Shown piece by piece: positions 1 to 7,712 of a stretch of DNA of 64,000 nucleotides. The stretch's first letter is position 1. The number at the start of each line of letters is the position of its first letter. The position numbers and the translations under genes were made by a program. Source of the DNA: Hungatella hathewayi WAL-18680 (GTDB lineage Bacteria; Bacillota; Clostridia; Lachnospirales; Lachnospiraceae); contig NZ_JH379029.1 in assembly GCF_000235505.1 (NCBI RefSeq), forward strand, positions 137,798-201,797. Direction: 5' to 3'. The notes under the pieces are model-generated. The model worked only from the letters and a program-made list of their open reading frames with translations, was not told the origin of the DNA and made no database searches.

Positions 1-10
1 CCGCGATCGG

Positions 11-2107
11 CTAAAAGTAACCGGTCCTCCGGGCCAGAGACAGGGCAATGGCGGATACCTTGGATGCGGATGCGATTGTTTCCTGGTCACTCAATGCGAA
101 GGATTCTATCTGGGGATAGGCTCCATCAGTGGTATACCAGGTTCCCGGAATCTCCGGGTCTGCTCCTGTCATGCGGCTGGTGCTAAGGCCCTTCAACGGA
201 AGTCCGAATTCTCCGGAAGTTTCCTCCGCGAACTGGACGATCTCACCGGTACAGGCCATCTGAATGTCGAACACACAGCCGTCCAGCTGACCGTCCCCTG
301 ATGCGCAAAATGCTGCACGAACGTTTCCTGATTCTCCGATTATCATGGCAGAGTAGCTGTTTTGAATGAATCCGTTATGGATGGCAGTGAAACCTCCTGT
401 AATGTCATCGCTGTCTGCCAGCCCGGAGGCATAACTGTTCTCAATCCGGGTGTCCTGTCCTGTGATTCCGACAAAACCTCCGGTATATGTCTCGATATCT
501 TGCAGTGCAGAGCTGATGGTTGCCAGCGTAAAGCTGTTGGATATCAATGTTTCCCCGGATGTCTCTGCGATAAGCCCACCGACGGCCACCCGTTCCGCTA
601 TTACAAGGATGTAAATGTCGCCGTCCGGGTTGCCGATGTATTCAATTGATTCTTCTGGTTCTTCAAATGTCATGTCGTTCTCATCAATCTGCGAATTCTG
701 TCCGCCGGAATCGGATGGCGCATCGCTACCCGCCGGGCCTTGGGCGTCGGACGGGGTTGCGTCGGATGGACTGGCTGTCTGGATAGAGTCCTGAATAGAT
801 TCCGTATCGGCATCTACCATGACGGGTAGTTTTAACATCAGCTGTCTGCGGTTGATAGCCTGATAGCCTACGGTTTCTGAAATACTTAGTAATACCTCAT
901 CTCCGCCTCCGGATATTCCATCGGATTCAAATGATGACTGATTTGTCTCTTCCTGTTTTGGTGTTGTGTTATCCGCAGTATCAGAATCCTCCGTGTTTTT
1001 ATCAGTTGCGTTTTCTTTGCCAGAATTACCAGAATCTGTACTGCTGTTTCCACCTTCCATACTGCCAGACTCTGCGTTGTTTCCTCCGTCAGTGTTGCCA
1101 GATGTCTCGTTGTTATTGGTTTCTTCCACAGTCCCGCCACTGTTATGTTCTGCGTTTGAATTCCCATCAGCTTCTCCGGTACTTCCACCAGTTCCCCCGG
1201 TACTTCCGCCGGTTTCTCCGGCGCCGCCACCAGCTCCCCCGGCATTTCCGCCAGTTTCTCCAGTATTGCCACCAGTTCCTTCACTGTTGCTTTCTTCCGT
1301 AACACTGGTTTCCCCCGCAGGGCCTTTCTCTCCATCTGTACTGCTCTCTTCTACCACACTGCTTTCAGATTCCATACTTTCTCCGGACTCAGTCTCATAT
1401 CCGGGGCCTGCTTCCATTCCGGTGTTTCCTTCGGTTTTCCCTTCCTCTTCCTCTGTAAGACCGGGGCCTATCTCTTCCTGCGTATCTGAAACAGCCGTGC
1501 TCTCTACCATCCCAGGCCCCTTTCTCTCCTCGGCATCTGAGGGACTTGCTTTCTCCAGCAGATATTCCGCTTCTGCCGGACTCGCCGTGTAAATTGCTCC
1601 ATTCATCCCACAGTTTACGATTCGGGAGTCTATGGCATACGCCGCCAGCGCTCCATACCCGTCCACATAATGCTCCCCATCGGAATAGGTAAATGGACTC
1701 AGTATCTCCGCTTCACTCAAAAACAGATTTTCTATCTCCGCGTCCTCCACCACTCCAAACAGCGGTCTTCCAAGGCCGCTTATCACATGGCCGTTCCCGT
1801 CCAGTTTCCCGGTGAACGGCTCTATGTTTGTTCCTATGGAATAATCCAGCCAGCTTAAATCCAAATCCTCCTCCAACTGATATCTTCCATTCAGGTTGTA
1901 TTCCTCACTTCCCGTATCCAGCAGGTACTGGGAGAATTCCTCCTCTGTGTAGAGCAGCACCAGCTCCCGGCTCTTGGCTCTCGCCGTCCCGATGCTGTGA
2001 ATCGTATATCCTGTCACCAATACCAGGATGAGACAGGCGGTCCCTGCCACCAGATACTTCAGATATTCCCTCTTTCCTGTTTTCGTATGTAATATAAAAT
2101 GACTCAT
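11..2107 (-). CDS. GLUG-motif cell-surface protein with Ser/Thr/Gly/Asn-rich linker
   Basis: A 698-aa membrane-anchored extracellular protein of unknown role. It has a short basic cytoplasmic start, one hydrophobic segment at about residues 17-40, then a region with phrases such as LDGNGHVISGLG and a C-terminal region (about 500-640) with GGFVG...IENSYASG units. Both are typical of GLUG-type repeats found in surface beta-helices. Between them, about residues 170-410, lies a low-complexity linker rich in E, G, S, T and N, with repeated SPSDA motifs. I see no LPXTG sorting signal. The chosen ATG (2107) has GGAGG five bases upstream; an ATG four codons earlier is too close to a ribosome binding site. 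It starts one base after the signal peptidase gene stop, so the two are co-expressed and the peptidase may process it. Expression should depend on the invertible promoter upstream. Confidence 0.8.
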   Translation of the reverse strand: MSHFILHTKTGKREYLKYLVAGTACLILVLVTGYTIHSIGTARAKSRELVLLYTEEEFSQYLLDTGSEEYNLNGRYQLEEDLDLSWLDYSIGTNIEPFTGKLDGNGHVISGLGRPLFGVVEDAEIENLFLSEAEILSPFTYSDGEHYVDGYGALAAYAIDSRIVNCGMNGAIYTASPAEAEYLLEKASPSDAEERKGPGMVESTAVSDTQEEIGPGLTEEEEGKTEGNTGMEAGPGYETESGESMESESSVVEESSTDGEKGPAGETSVTEESNSEGTGGNTGETGGNAGGAGGGAGETGGSTGGTGGSTGEADGNSNAEHNSGGTVEETNNNETSGNTDGGNNAESGSMEGGNSSTDSGNSGKENATDKNTEDSDTADNTTPKQEETNQSSFESDGISGGGDEVLLSISETVGYQAINRRQLMLKLPVMVDADTESIQDSIQTASPSDATPSDAQGPAGSDAPSDSGGQNSQIDENDMTFEEPEESIEYIGNPDGDIYILVIAERVAVGGLIAETSGETLISNSFTLATISSALQDIETYTGGFVGITGQDTRIENSYASGLADSDDITGGFTAIHNGFIQNSYSAMIIGESGNVRAAFCASGDGQLDGCVFDIQMACTGEIVQFAEETSGEFGLPLKGLSTSRMTGADPEIPGTWYTTDGAYPQIESFALSDQETIASASKVSAIALSLARRTGYF

Positions 2108-2108
2108 G

Positions 2109-2915
2109 TTATCCTCCATTCCCCCTGATAATCAAAATCACTCTTCCCTGTATTTCTCCGGACGGCACCGTCCCGATGCTGCTGTCACGGCTGTCGATTG
2201 ACACGCTGCGGTTATCACCAAGCACCAGATACTGACCATTCATCACCGTCTGGGTCATTCCGGGATGTTCCTCTACTTTTTCTGTACTCGCTTTTTTATT
2301 TCCGACATCTGCATCCGACAGCGTCACATAGTCTTCCTGAATCTCCTGCCCGTTAACCACCACACGGCTTCCCGACGAGTTGACTTCCACCCGGTCTCCC
2401 GGCAGGCCCGCTATCCTCTTTACCATGCTCTCACCATTTTTTTCAAAGACGATAACCTCATTCCTCTGATACTTTTCACCTATCCGGCTATATACAATCC
2501 AGTCTCCGTGATTCAGATATGGATACATGGAATTCCCTGACACCCTGTCCACTCCAATCAAACAGCCAAACACAACCGCAATGCAGACAATGACCGCCAC
2601 CACGCCAAGCGCCATCCTCACATTTCTGCGCCTTCGTCTCACAAAATAACGCCGGATTTCCACCCGTATCTGGCTGCGCATCTGTTTTCCCAGCCTGGTG
2701 AGTGTTTCCGCATCCCGGCCAGTTCCAGCTTCATGGCTGATTCCGGCATCTTGCGCCGCCTCCACGGATTTCACAATATCCCACAGGTAACAGATGATCT
2801 GGTTCTCATCGAATCCCCCGAATCGGACCGTCCGAAAATGGGAGACTTTTCTCTTTTTTATTTTCCCCTTCGGCTCCTGCCTGCGGGACCTGCCTCTGTA
2901 TCCCGCCGTTTCCAC
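2109..2915 (-). CDS. Signal peptidase I, dedicated to adjacent surface protein
   Basis: Type I signal peptidase, 268 aa, which would cleave signal peptides at the outer face of the membrane. A long basic cytoplasmic N-terminus (about 100 residues, with RRRRRN just before the membrane) precedes one transmembrane segment (about 101-122). The catalytic serine sits in GNSMYPYL (Ser129) and the catalytic lysine in MVKRIAGLPGD (Lys166); the later VLGDNRSVSIDSR box is also present. I chose GTG at 2915 because GGAAGG lies nine bases upstream. The longer frame to 2996 would start inside the invertible element, so it cannot be the normal start. The gene begins 25 bp from the left inverted repeat and is the first gene of the operon the switch would drive. 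SipW/TasA-type pairing with the next gene is inferred. Confidence 0.88.
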   Translation of the reverse strand: METAGYRGRSRRQEPKGKIKKRKVSHFRTVRFGGFDENQIICYLWDIVKSVEAAQDAGISHEAGTGRDAETLTRLGKQMRSQIRVEIRRYFVRRRRRNVRMALGVVAVIVCIAVVFGCLIGVDRVSGNSMYPYLNHGDWIVYSRIGEKYQRNEVIVFEKNGESMVKRIAGLPGDRVEVNSSGSRVVVNGQEIQEDYVTLSDADVGNKKASTEKVEEHPGMTQTVMNGQYLVLGDNRSVSIDSRDSSIGTVPSGEIQGRVILIIRGNGG

Positions 2916-2940
2916 GGTTTGGCACCTTCCTTTCAGGGTT

Positions 2941-2966
2941 GACCCGGTAATATGTGTTATGAAGTA
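2941..2966 (+). repeat. Left inverted repeat of invertible element
   Basis: The 26-bp left arm matches the reverse complement of 3287-3312 at 23 positions, including an uninterrupted 15-bp core TAATATGTGTTATGA (2948-2962). Mismatches fall at positions 6, 7 and 23 of the repeat. Bases immediately outside and inside do not match, so the ends are well defined. Confidence 0.9.
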
Positions 2967-3214
2967 AAGCATAACCATAGCTTTATCACATGGCATATGA
3001 AAAGAACCGATTGGCTGCTATCTGGGATAACTTTTTGATTGATTTAAGAGATATTTCAAAGATACTTCAGAAAGCAGAAACTCTGCTCATAGATATTTGG
3101 ACACAACAAGAAGGCGATTTTGGCCTTTCACGCCCAATCACCCTTTTTCCTACCCACCATACCACAATTCTGCGAATTTTCCATCAAGTTTTGCATTATT
3201 TTCCAATTCAAACC

Positions 3215-3242
3215 TTGCAATTTTTACGAAAGTGGGTATAAT
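3215..3242 (+). promoter_or_regulatory. Sigma-A promoter inside the invertible element
   Basis: TTGCAA (3215-3220), a 16-bp spacer and TATAAT (3237-3242), preceded by an AT-rich stretch that could act as an UP element. In this orientation it makes only a short transcript from about 3249 that runs into the hairpin at 3289. After inversion it would drive the signal peptidase and surface protein genes. Confidence 0.75.
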
Positions 3243-3286
3243 AGACTATATCGTAAGGGAAGAATCCCTTATCTGTTTGATTTCGA

Positions 3287-3312
3287 TACCTCATAACACA
3301 TATTATGGGGTC
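3287..3312 (-). repeat. Right inverted repeat of invertible element
   Basis: The right arm has the core TCATAACACATATTA (3291-3305). Together with its flanking bases it forms part of a terminator-like hairpin followed by a T-rich run, 33 bp from the stop codon of the recombinase gene. Confidence 0.9.
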
Positions 3313-3324
3313 TTTTATTTTTTT
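3289..3324 (+). terminator. Terminator facing the switch promoter
   Basis: CCTCATAA (3289-3296) pairs with TTATGGGG (3303-3310), followed by TCTTTTATTTTTTT. In the OFF orientation it would stop the switch promoter after about 75 bases, before it runs antisense into the recombinase gene. The short transcript also contains an AAGGGA/TCCCTT hairpin at 3255-3270. Confidence 0.6.
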
Positions 3325-3345
3325 ACGCCTGATGGCCATTTCCAG

Positions 3346-4212
3346 CTAACTCAGCACCATCCGCATCCGCGACATCTGCCTCCTCGGCTGTTCTTCCGTA
3401 CTCATAGTATAGATTCTTGTCGTGCTGATATTCGAATGTCCCAGCAAATCCATCAGCCGGACCACATCCTTCTCAATACTGTAAAAAACTCTTGCAAACA
3501 GATGCCTAAAATTATGAGGAAATACTTTCGCCGTATCCACCCCAGCCTCTCTCCCCAGAACCTTCATCCGCTTACTGATGTTACTCCTATCCATCAACTT
3601 CCCGTTCCTGGTAATAAAAATATTCCCACTCTTTATTCCTACTTTCCGGCAATACCGCTTCAACACCTTCACCAGCTCCACAGGAAGCAATGCCACTCTG
3701 GATTTCCCCTTATTATAAATCTCCGCCCGTCCCTTCTCCAGCGCTTCCACCGTGATAAACCGCAACTCACTGATTCGAATTCCCGTACTGCCAATTGTTT
3801 GTAGCAGCATACTCATCCGAATATCACCTTTCCGCTCTGCCATATGTACCAGCCGTTCATAATCCTTCTCCGTCAGTTCCTTTTCCTTCTCACTGAACTG
3901 AACTCTCTGAATCTTAAACAACTTCACCTTACACTCCCCACACCCCAGGTAGTCAAAAAAGCTGTTCACCGCTGCCAGCATAGAATTCACACTGGTTGTC
4001 TTATAATTCTCATTCAGGTACTGTTTATATTCCAAAACCAACTCCTTATCAAATCCCCCACTACCTCTTTCACAAATATAATCCCGAAACTTTCTCACAT
4101 CCCGAAGATATTTCTCCACCGTAGCCCGGCTCCGCTCCTCCTCTCGCAGATATTGCTCATACGCTGTCAGTTCTTCATCTGTTAAATTTTTCACATTTCT
4201 GCGTTCTTCCAT
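3346..4212 (-). CDS. Tyrosine recombinase (probable invertase of the adjacent switch)
   Basis: Site-specific recombinase of the XerC/D-like integrase family, 288 aa, which would cut and rejoin DNA through a 3'-phosphotyrosine. An N-terminal SAM-like core-binding domain (about 12-92) is followed by the catalytic domain with the full set visible: Arg146 in STGIRISEL, Lys170 in YNKGKSR, His233 and Arg236 in FPHNFRHLFAR, His259 in LLGHSNIS and nucleophile Tyr268 in TTRIYTM. The ATG has AAGGGGGG ten bases upstream. The gene ends 33 bp from the right inverted repeat and has its own promoter, as expected for a dedicated invertase. No phage or conjugative genes are nearby, so a role in local inversion is likelier than integration; this is inferred. 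Confidence 0.9.
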   Translation of the reverse strand: MEERRNVKNLTDEELTAYEQYLREEERSRATVEKYLRDVRKFRDYICERGSGGFDKELVLEYKQYLNENYKTTSVNSMLAAVNSFFDYLGCGECKVKLFKIQRVQFSEKEKELTEKDYERLVHMAERKGDIRMSMLLQTIGSTGIRISELRFITVEALEKGRAEIYNKGKSRVALLPVELVKVLKRYCRKVGIKSGNIFITRNGKLMDRSNISKRMKVLGREAGVDTAKVFPHNFRHLFARVFYSIEKDVVRLMDLLGHSNISTTRIYTMSTEEQPRRQMSRMRMVLS

Positions 4213-4254
4213 ATTAAAAAAACCCCCCTTTATTTAATATTGATTTAAATAAAT

Positions 4255-4281
4255 CTTATACAATCCTGGCAAATATTTCAA
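4255..4281 (-). promoter_or_regulatory. Promoter of the recombinase gene
   Basis: On the minus strand TTGAAA, a 15-bp spacer and TATAAG, about 45 bp upstream of the ATG. The spacer is short, so this is a moderate call. Confidence 0.45.
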
Positions 4282-4311
4282 GCAAATCAGTATCGCTTTC
4301 TACGAAATAAA

Positions 4312-4350
4312 GAACGCAGAGCTAGGCAAACCTAACGAAGCTCTGCATTC
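4312..4350 (-). terminator. Terminator after the Rpn remnant
   Basis: GAACGCAGAGCT (4312-4323) pairs with AGCTCTGCATTC (4339-4350) with one mismatch, and the loop contains AGG/CCT. On the minus strand it is followed by a T-rich stretch. It separates the recombinase promoter from the remnant. Confidence 0.6.
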
Positions 4351-4381
4351 TTCCTTTTCTCAATGAAATTTCAGTAAGCTG

Positions 4382-4806
4382 TCATCGCTTGCTGCTATGA
4401 CTATCCAGTGATTCTTTAATCTTCAATATCTGTTTCATCGGGATGTCGGTATCTTCATGGATTTCTTCTGCCGTCTTATTCTTTCTCAACATCGTAGTGA
4501 CAATTTTCACCACGCTCTTCTCCATGCCAGTTTCTATCCCGTCTTCAAATATCATCTGCCCCAGTAATGACAATTTCAACACCTCCTCTACCTTTTCCAA
4601 TTCCGCAGGATTCAAAAACTTATTCGCAAATGCATACACAATCGACTCCAGTTTCTTGATATCCTCTTTGCTCAGTTCTTTATTAACCTTTTTTTCACAT
4701 TCTCTCAGCAGGTCCTGTTTGGTGAGTGGCTCATCCCCCTGTCCTCGTATGGAAATGCGTCTGCTCGTCTCTTCACACAGCCTGCCTTTCCGTAGGCGGT
4801 ATAGAT
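4382..4806 (-). pseudogene. 3' remnant of an Rpn/PD-(D/E)XK family transposase-like nuclease
   Basis: An open frame running from the amidohydrolase stop codon to 4382. It has no start of its own with a ribosome binding site (an internal GTG at 4639 would give 85 aa). Readable residues include LTKQDLLRECEKK, LESIVYAFANKF and LSLLGQMIFEDGIETGMEKS, then a C-terminal helix pair. This resembles the C-terminus of recombination-promoting nuclease (Rpn, YhgA-like) proteins common in Clostridia. The N-terminal nuclease domain is missing, so it is best treated as a broken gene whose front was lost when the amidohydrolase segment came to lie here. Confidence 0.6.
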
Positions 4807-6402
4807 TTAATCCTCAAGCCGGAACACCTGCACACCATCCTTGTATGTCTCCAACACTTGGATATCACGGATTTCTTCCGGGGGGATGGCCAGGGGATTT
4901 TTGTCGAGGATGATGAGGTCGGCGCGTTTTCCTTTTCGGATGCTTCCTTTTTTATCTTCTTCGAAGTATTGATAGGCGCCGTTGATGGTCACTGCTTTTA
5001 GGGCTTCCAGGACGGGGAGCCGTTCATTTTCTCCGAGGAGGACACCTTTTTTGGTTATCCGGTTTACGGCGCACCAGATGGTTTCCAGCATGTCTGGCTC
5101 GATGACGGGGGCATCCTGGTGGAAGGTGAAGAGGATTCCTTCTTTCAGGGCTGAGGATGCCGGGCTGATTTCATCGGCTCTTGCTTTTCCGAAGTTTGCC
5201 ATATGGACATCACCCCAGTGGTAAACGTGGGCTACGAAAAATGATGGTATCATGCGGAGTTTCTTTACGCGGGGAAGCTGGTCTACACCTACCAGCTGGG
5301 CGTGTATCATGACAGGTCTCGCGTCGGGATTCCAGATTCCATCGTTAGCGGCCTTCTCCCAGGCTCTCAGATACTGCTCGCTGGCGGCGTCACCGTTACA
5401 GTGGGCCAGAATCTGGCGGTTCTCCTCAAGAGAGCGCTTTATCGCCTCATAGACAGCCTCGTCGGTCATGGTTCCGTAGCCGCAGTAATCATCATCTCCC
5501 ACATAGGGGGTTCTCATCCATGCCGTGCGGCCCTGGGGAGAGCCGTCCAAAAATATTTTATATCCGCCTATCCGGAAATGATTTCGATACTCCCTGGGAT
5601 TCTCCCCAAACTCCCGCATCAGCTCACTTCCGTTGTTTACATCCACGTAGCCCACCAAATCCAGTTTCAACATCTCTGACTGCATCAGCCCCTGGTACAT
5701 GGGCAGCATCTGGTCCACCATCATGCCTTCCTGAATGGTGGTAATTCCGTGGGAGGCGTATACCTTCTGTGTTTTCTCGTAGGCTTCCATCAGTTCTTTT
5801 ACGGAAGACATGGGAATTTCTTTCAGGTATTTCATGAAAGCTGCCTCTTCCATATAGCCGGTCAGCTTTCCATCTTTCTTTTCAATCACTCCGCCATCCG
5901 GCGCTTTCGTATCCTCCGTCACATGGAGAAGCTCCAGGGCCGCCGTGTTAAAGACTCCCACATGGCCGGACTTGTGCTGGATAATCACCGGGTTATCCGG
6001 GGCGGCTGCGTCCAGCACTTCCCGGCTTGGATGGGCATGCTCTGCCAGCGCATTGTGGTCATAACCTTTGGCCACGACCCACTGTCCCTTCGGCAGCTGT
6101 TTCTTCTTAATAAAATCCTGGATTTTTTCAGTTATTTCCTCAAAATTGACCGTTTCATCCAGCGCTGCCTGCAAAAGGGAATTGGCATATGCAGAAAAAT
6201 GACTGTGGGGGTCGATAAATGCCGGCATCAGCGTTCTTCCATTCAAATCCACTTTCTTGACATCCGCGGCCGTCTGCCCCAAAAGTGTATCAAAGCTGCC
6301 CACGCCGGCGATGATTCCATCTTCCACCAGGACCGCCTCCGCATACAGTTCTTCCTCCATGGTGATTACAGTCCCGTTATAAAATAAATATTGTTGCCCC
6401 AT
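4807..6402 (-). CDS. YtcJ-like amidohydrolase (metal-dependent, family 3)
   Basis: Cytoplasmic metal-dependent amidohydrolase, 531 aa, the normal length for the YtcJ/exoenzyme-regulatory group. The first metal motif is His66/His68 in FIDPHSHFS. Later metal and catalytic positions are suggested by ILAHCNGDAASEQ, MIHAQLVG and FHQDAPVIEPD, and the C-terminus returns to the beta-sandwich with GSIRKGKRADLIILDKNP. The substrate cannot be told from sequence; the family acts on amides and N-acyl compounds. The ATG has GGAGG seven bases upstream. A promoter sits just upstream and the gene appears to be transcribed alone. Confidence 0.85.
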   Translation of the reverse strand: MGQQYLFYNGTVITMEEELYAEAVLVEDGIIAGVGSFDTLLGQTAADVKKVDLNGRTLMPAFIDPHSHFSAYANSLLQAALDETVNFEEITEKIQDFIKKKQLPKGQWVVAKGYDHNALAEHAHPSREVLDAAAPDNPVIIQHKSGHVGVFNTAALELLHVTEDTKAPDGGVIEKKDGKLTGYMEEAAFMKYLKEIPMSSVKELMEAYEKTQKVYASHGITTIQEGMMVDQMLPMYQGLMQSEMLKLDLVGYVDVNNGSELMREFGENPREYRNHFRIGGYKIFLDGSPQGRTAWMRTPYVGDDDYCGYGTMTDEAVYEAIKRSLEENRQILAHCNGDAASEQYLRAWEKAANDGIWNPDARPVMIHAQLVGVDQLPRVKKLRMIPSFFVAHVYHWGDVHMANFGKARADEISPASSALKEGILFTFHQDAPVIEPDMLETIWCAVNRITKKGVLLGENERLPVLEALKAVTINGAYQYFEEDKKGSIRKGKRADLIILDKNPLAIPPEEIRDIQVLETYKDGVQVFRLED

Positions 6403-6431
6403 ACGATATCCTCCATCCTGTGATATATTCT

Positions 6432-6459
6432 ATTTTACAGTATTGACCAAACCTTTCAA
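6432..6459 (-). promoter_or_regulatory. Promoter of the amidohydrolase gene
   Basis: Minus-strand TTGAAA (reverse of 6454-6459), a 16-bp spacer and TAAAAT (reverse of 6432-6437), about 30 bp before the start codon. Confidence 0.5.
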
Positions 6460-6478
6460 TGCTATCTATGGAAGTCAC

Positions 6479-6516
6479 TGGGGCCATCCCACTGAATTTT
6501 CAGTGTGACGGCCCCC
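6479..6516 (-). terminator. Hairpin closing the RND efflux operon
   Basis: A strong interrupted palindrome: GGGGCC and CACTGAA pair with TTCAGTG and GGCCCC just after the last TolC-like gene. There is no clear U-run on the minus strand, so it may be a weak terminator or an mRNA-stabilising end. Confidence 0.45.
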
Positions 6517-6538
6517 ATGTCCATGATGCGTTTATCTT

Positions 6539-7696
6539 TTATTCGATTGTCAATATCCCTTTGACTCCCCACTGGTAATCATTATAAGCGTTCACCAGTG
6601 CCATATCAGCCGCTTCTTTTGCGGACTTCTGTGTCAGATAGGCCACTTCTGCCTGGAGATATTCCAGTTTTCCATATATCCCCATCCGATATTTCTCATC
6701 ATCGCCGCGTTTGACAGCCTCGGCGCTTGCAAAGGCTGCGTTGGCCGCTTCGCTCTCGATCCGTTTCTGCTGCAAAGTGTCATACAGCTGCTCGATAGCA
6801 ATACATACCTTCTGCTCCTTCTCGCTCATGGTTCTGTCATAAGTCAGGCGGGAAGCGGTGGTCCCTCTGGAGGTGTCTTTCTGTCTGCTATCAATCAACG
6901 TCGAATTATTGCCAATTGCCTTTATCTTATCCTCTTCCAGGTTGATACCTGCTATTACCTGCGGGTCTATAACCGGTACAATCCCGATTTCAGGGTTTGC
7001 ATCATAACTCCAGCCGGTCATCATGAAGAGGGTCTGTCTGATCTGCAGAAGACCTGCATCTATCTGGGCCAGACCATTTAACGACTGTTCAACACCTTTC
7101 TTAGCATTCAACAAATCCGCCTCTGTCCCCATATTAAGCGATAACTGTGTCTGAGTTGACCGATATGCCTCTTCCGCTAACTCTTCCGCCTTTGCAGCCA
7201 TTTCCCTGTTAGATGTAAGCACCTGATTCTGACTCATTAACATTTGAGCCACAGATGTTAATTGATATCTCCCTACATTCAGATTATGCTTCACGGTTGG
7301 GGTATCATAATTTTTACGCATAGTTTTATGCATTTCTAACATACTGGCTTTCATAGACGCCGCCGCTGTCATATAGGATTGATATCCTATCATATTGCCT
7401 ACGTCTTTCATATTGTCTGCTTCTCTTTTAAGCATCTCAATATTCATCTCAATTTCACTGACATCCATATCCAGCGCATCAATACTTTCCTGTATAGAAT
7501 CTGTCCCTTTTTTGTAATCAGGATTATAAACTGAAATTAAATCTTCCAATTCATCATACTCTAGTTTATTATCTTTCAAACGCTCCTGAGTCTCTTCATC
7601 ATAGTCGGAAAGTTCTGCCGCAAAGGAATTTATAGGAACTGCAACTACAAATAGTGCCAACATGGTACATGCGGTTATCTGTCTCCATCTGTTCAT
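6539..7696 (-). CDS. TolC-family protein, second copy of efflux operon
   Basis: A 385-aa secreted TolC-like protein. It has a signal peptide (basic MNRWRQ, then a hydrophobic stretch to about residue 27, ending near SFAAELS) followed by long alpha-helical, coiled-coil stretches in two halves. Each half contains the family's YQLTSVAQMLMSQNQV- or EYLQAEVAYLTQKSA-type helix. It is the last gene of the TetR/adaptor/RND operon, 16 bp after a related TolC-like gene (shared phrases such as TGWSYDANPEIG here and TGWAYDANPVIM there). Classical TolC forms an outer-membrane channel, but this organism should have a single membrane. The protein probably forms a helical extension of the pump into or through the wall; that role is inferred. 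Confidence 0.8.
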   Translation of the reverse strand: MNRWRQITACTMLALFVVAVPINSFAAELSDYDEETQERLKDNKLEYDELEDLISVYNPDYKKGTDSIQESIDALDMDVSEIEMNIEMLKREADNMKDVGNMIGYQSYMTAAASMKASMLEMHKTMRKNYDTPTVKHNLNVGRYQLTSVAQMLMSQNQVLTSNREMAAKAEELAEEAYRSTQTQLSLNMGTEADLLNAKKGVEQSLNGLAQIDAGLLQIRQTLFMMTGWSYDANPEIGIVPVIDPQVIAGINLEEDKIKAIGNNSTLIDSRQKDTSRGTTASRLTYDRTMSEKEQKVCIAIEQLYDTLQQKRIESEAANAAFASAEAVKRGDDEKYRMGIYGKLEYLQAEVAYLTQKSAKEAADMALVNAYNDYQWGVKGILTIE

Positions 7697-7712
7697 ATCA
7701 CAATTCCCTTCT

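Larger units (their letters stand above)
2941..3312. other. Invertible promoter element (putative phase-variation switch)
   Basis: A 372-bp segment bounded by a 26-bp inverted repeat and lying between the signal peptidase operon and a tyrosine recombinase gene. It contains one good promoter (3215-3242), which currently reads rightward, away from the signal peptidase and surface protein genes. If the segment flipped, the promoter would read leftward with a start site near 3004, about 89 bases upstream of the GTG at 2915. I saw no comparable leftward promoter in the present orientation, so this copy looks OFF. The architecture matches known invertible promoters of gut bacteria; inversion itself is inferred. 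Confidence 0.82.

Noticed and set aside
886-1592. Several long frames on both strands across the surface-protein linker
   Set aside because: They arise from the biased composition of the repetitive linker; they lack ribosome binding sites and recognisable domains.
2916-2996. Longer start for the signal peptidase gene
   Set aside because: It would place the first codons inside the invertible segment and lacks a ribosome binding site.
2990-3241. 83-codon plus-strand frame inside the invertible element
   Set aside because: It has no ribosome binding site or promoter before it and no recognisable domain, and the region is better explained as a switch.
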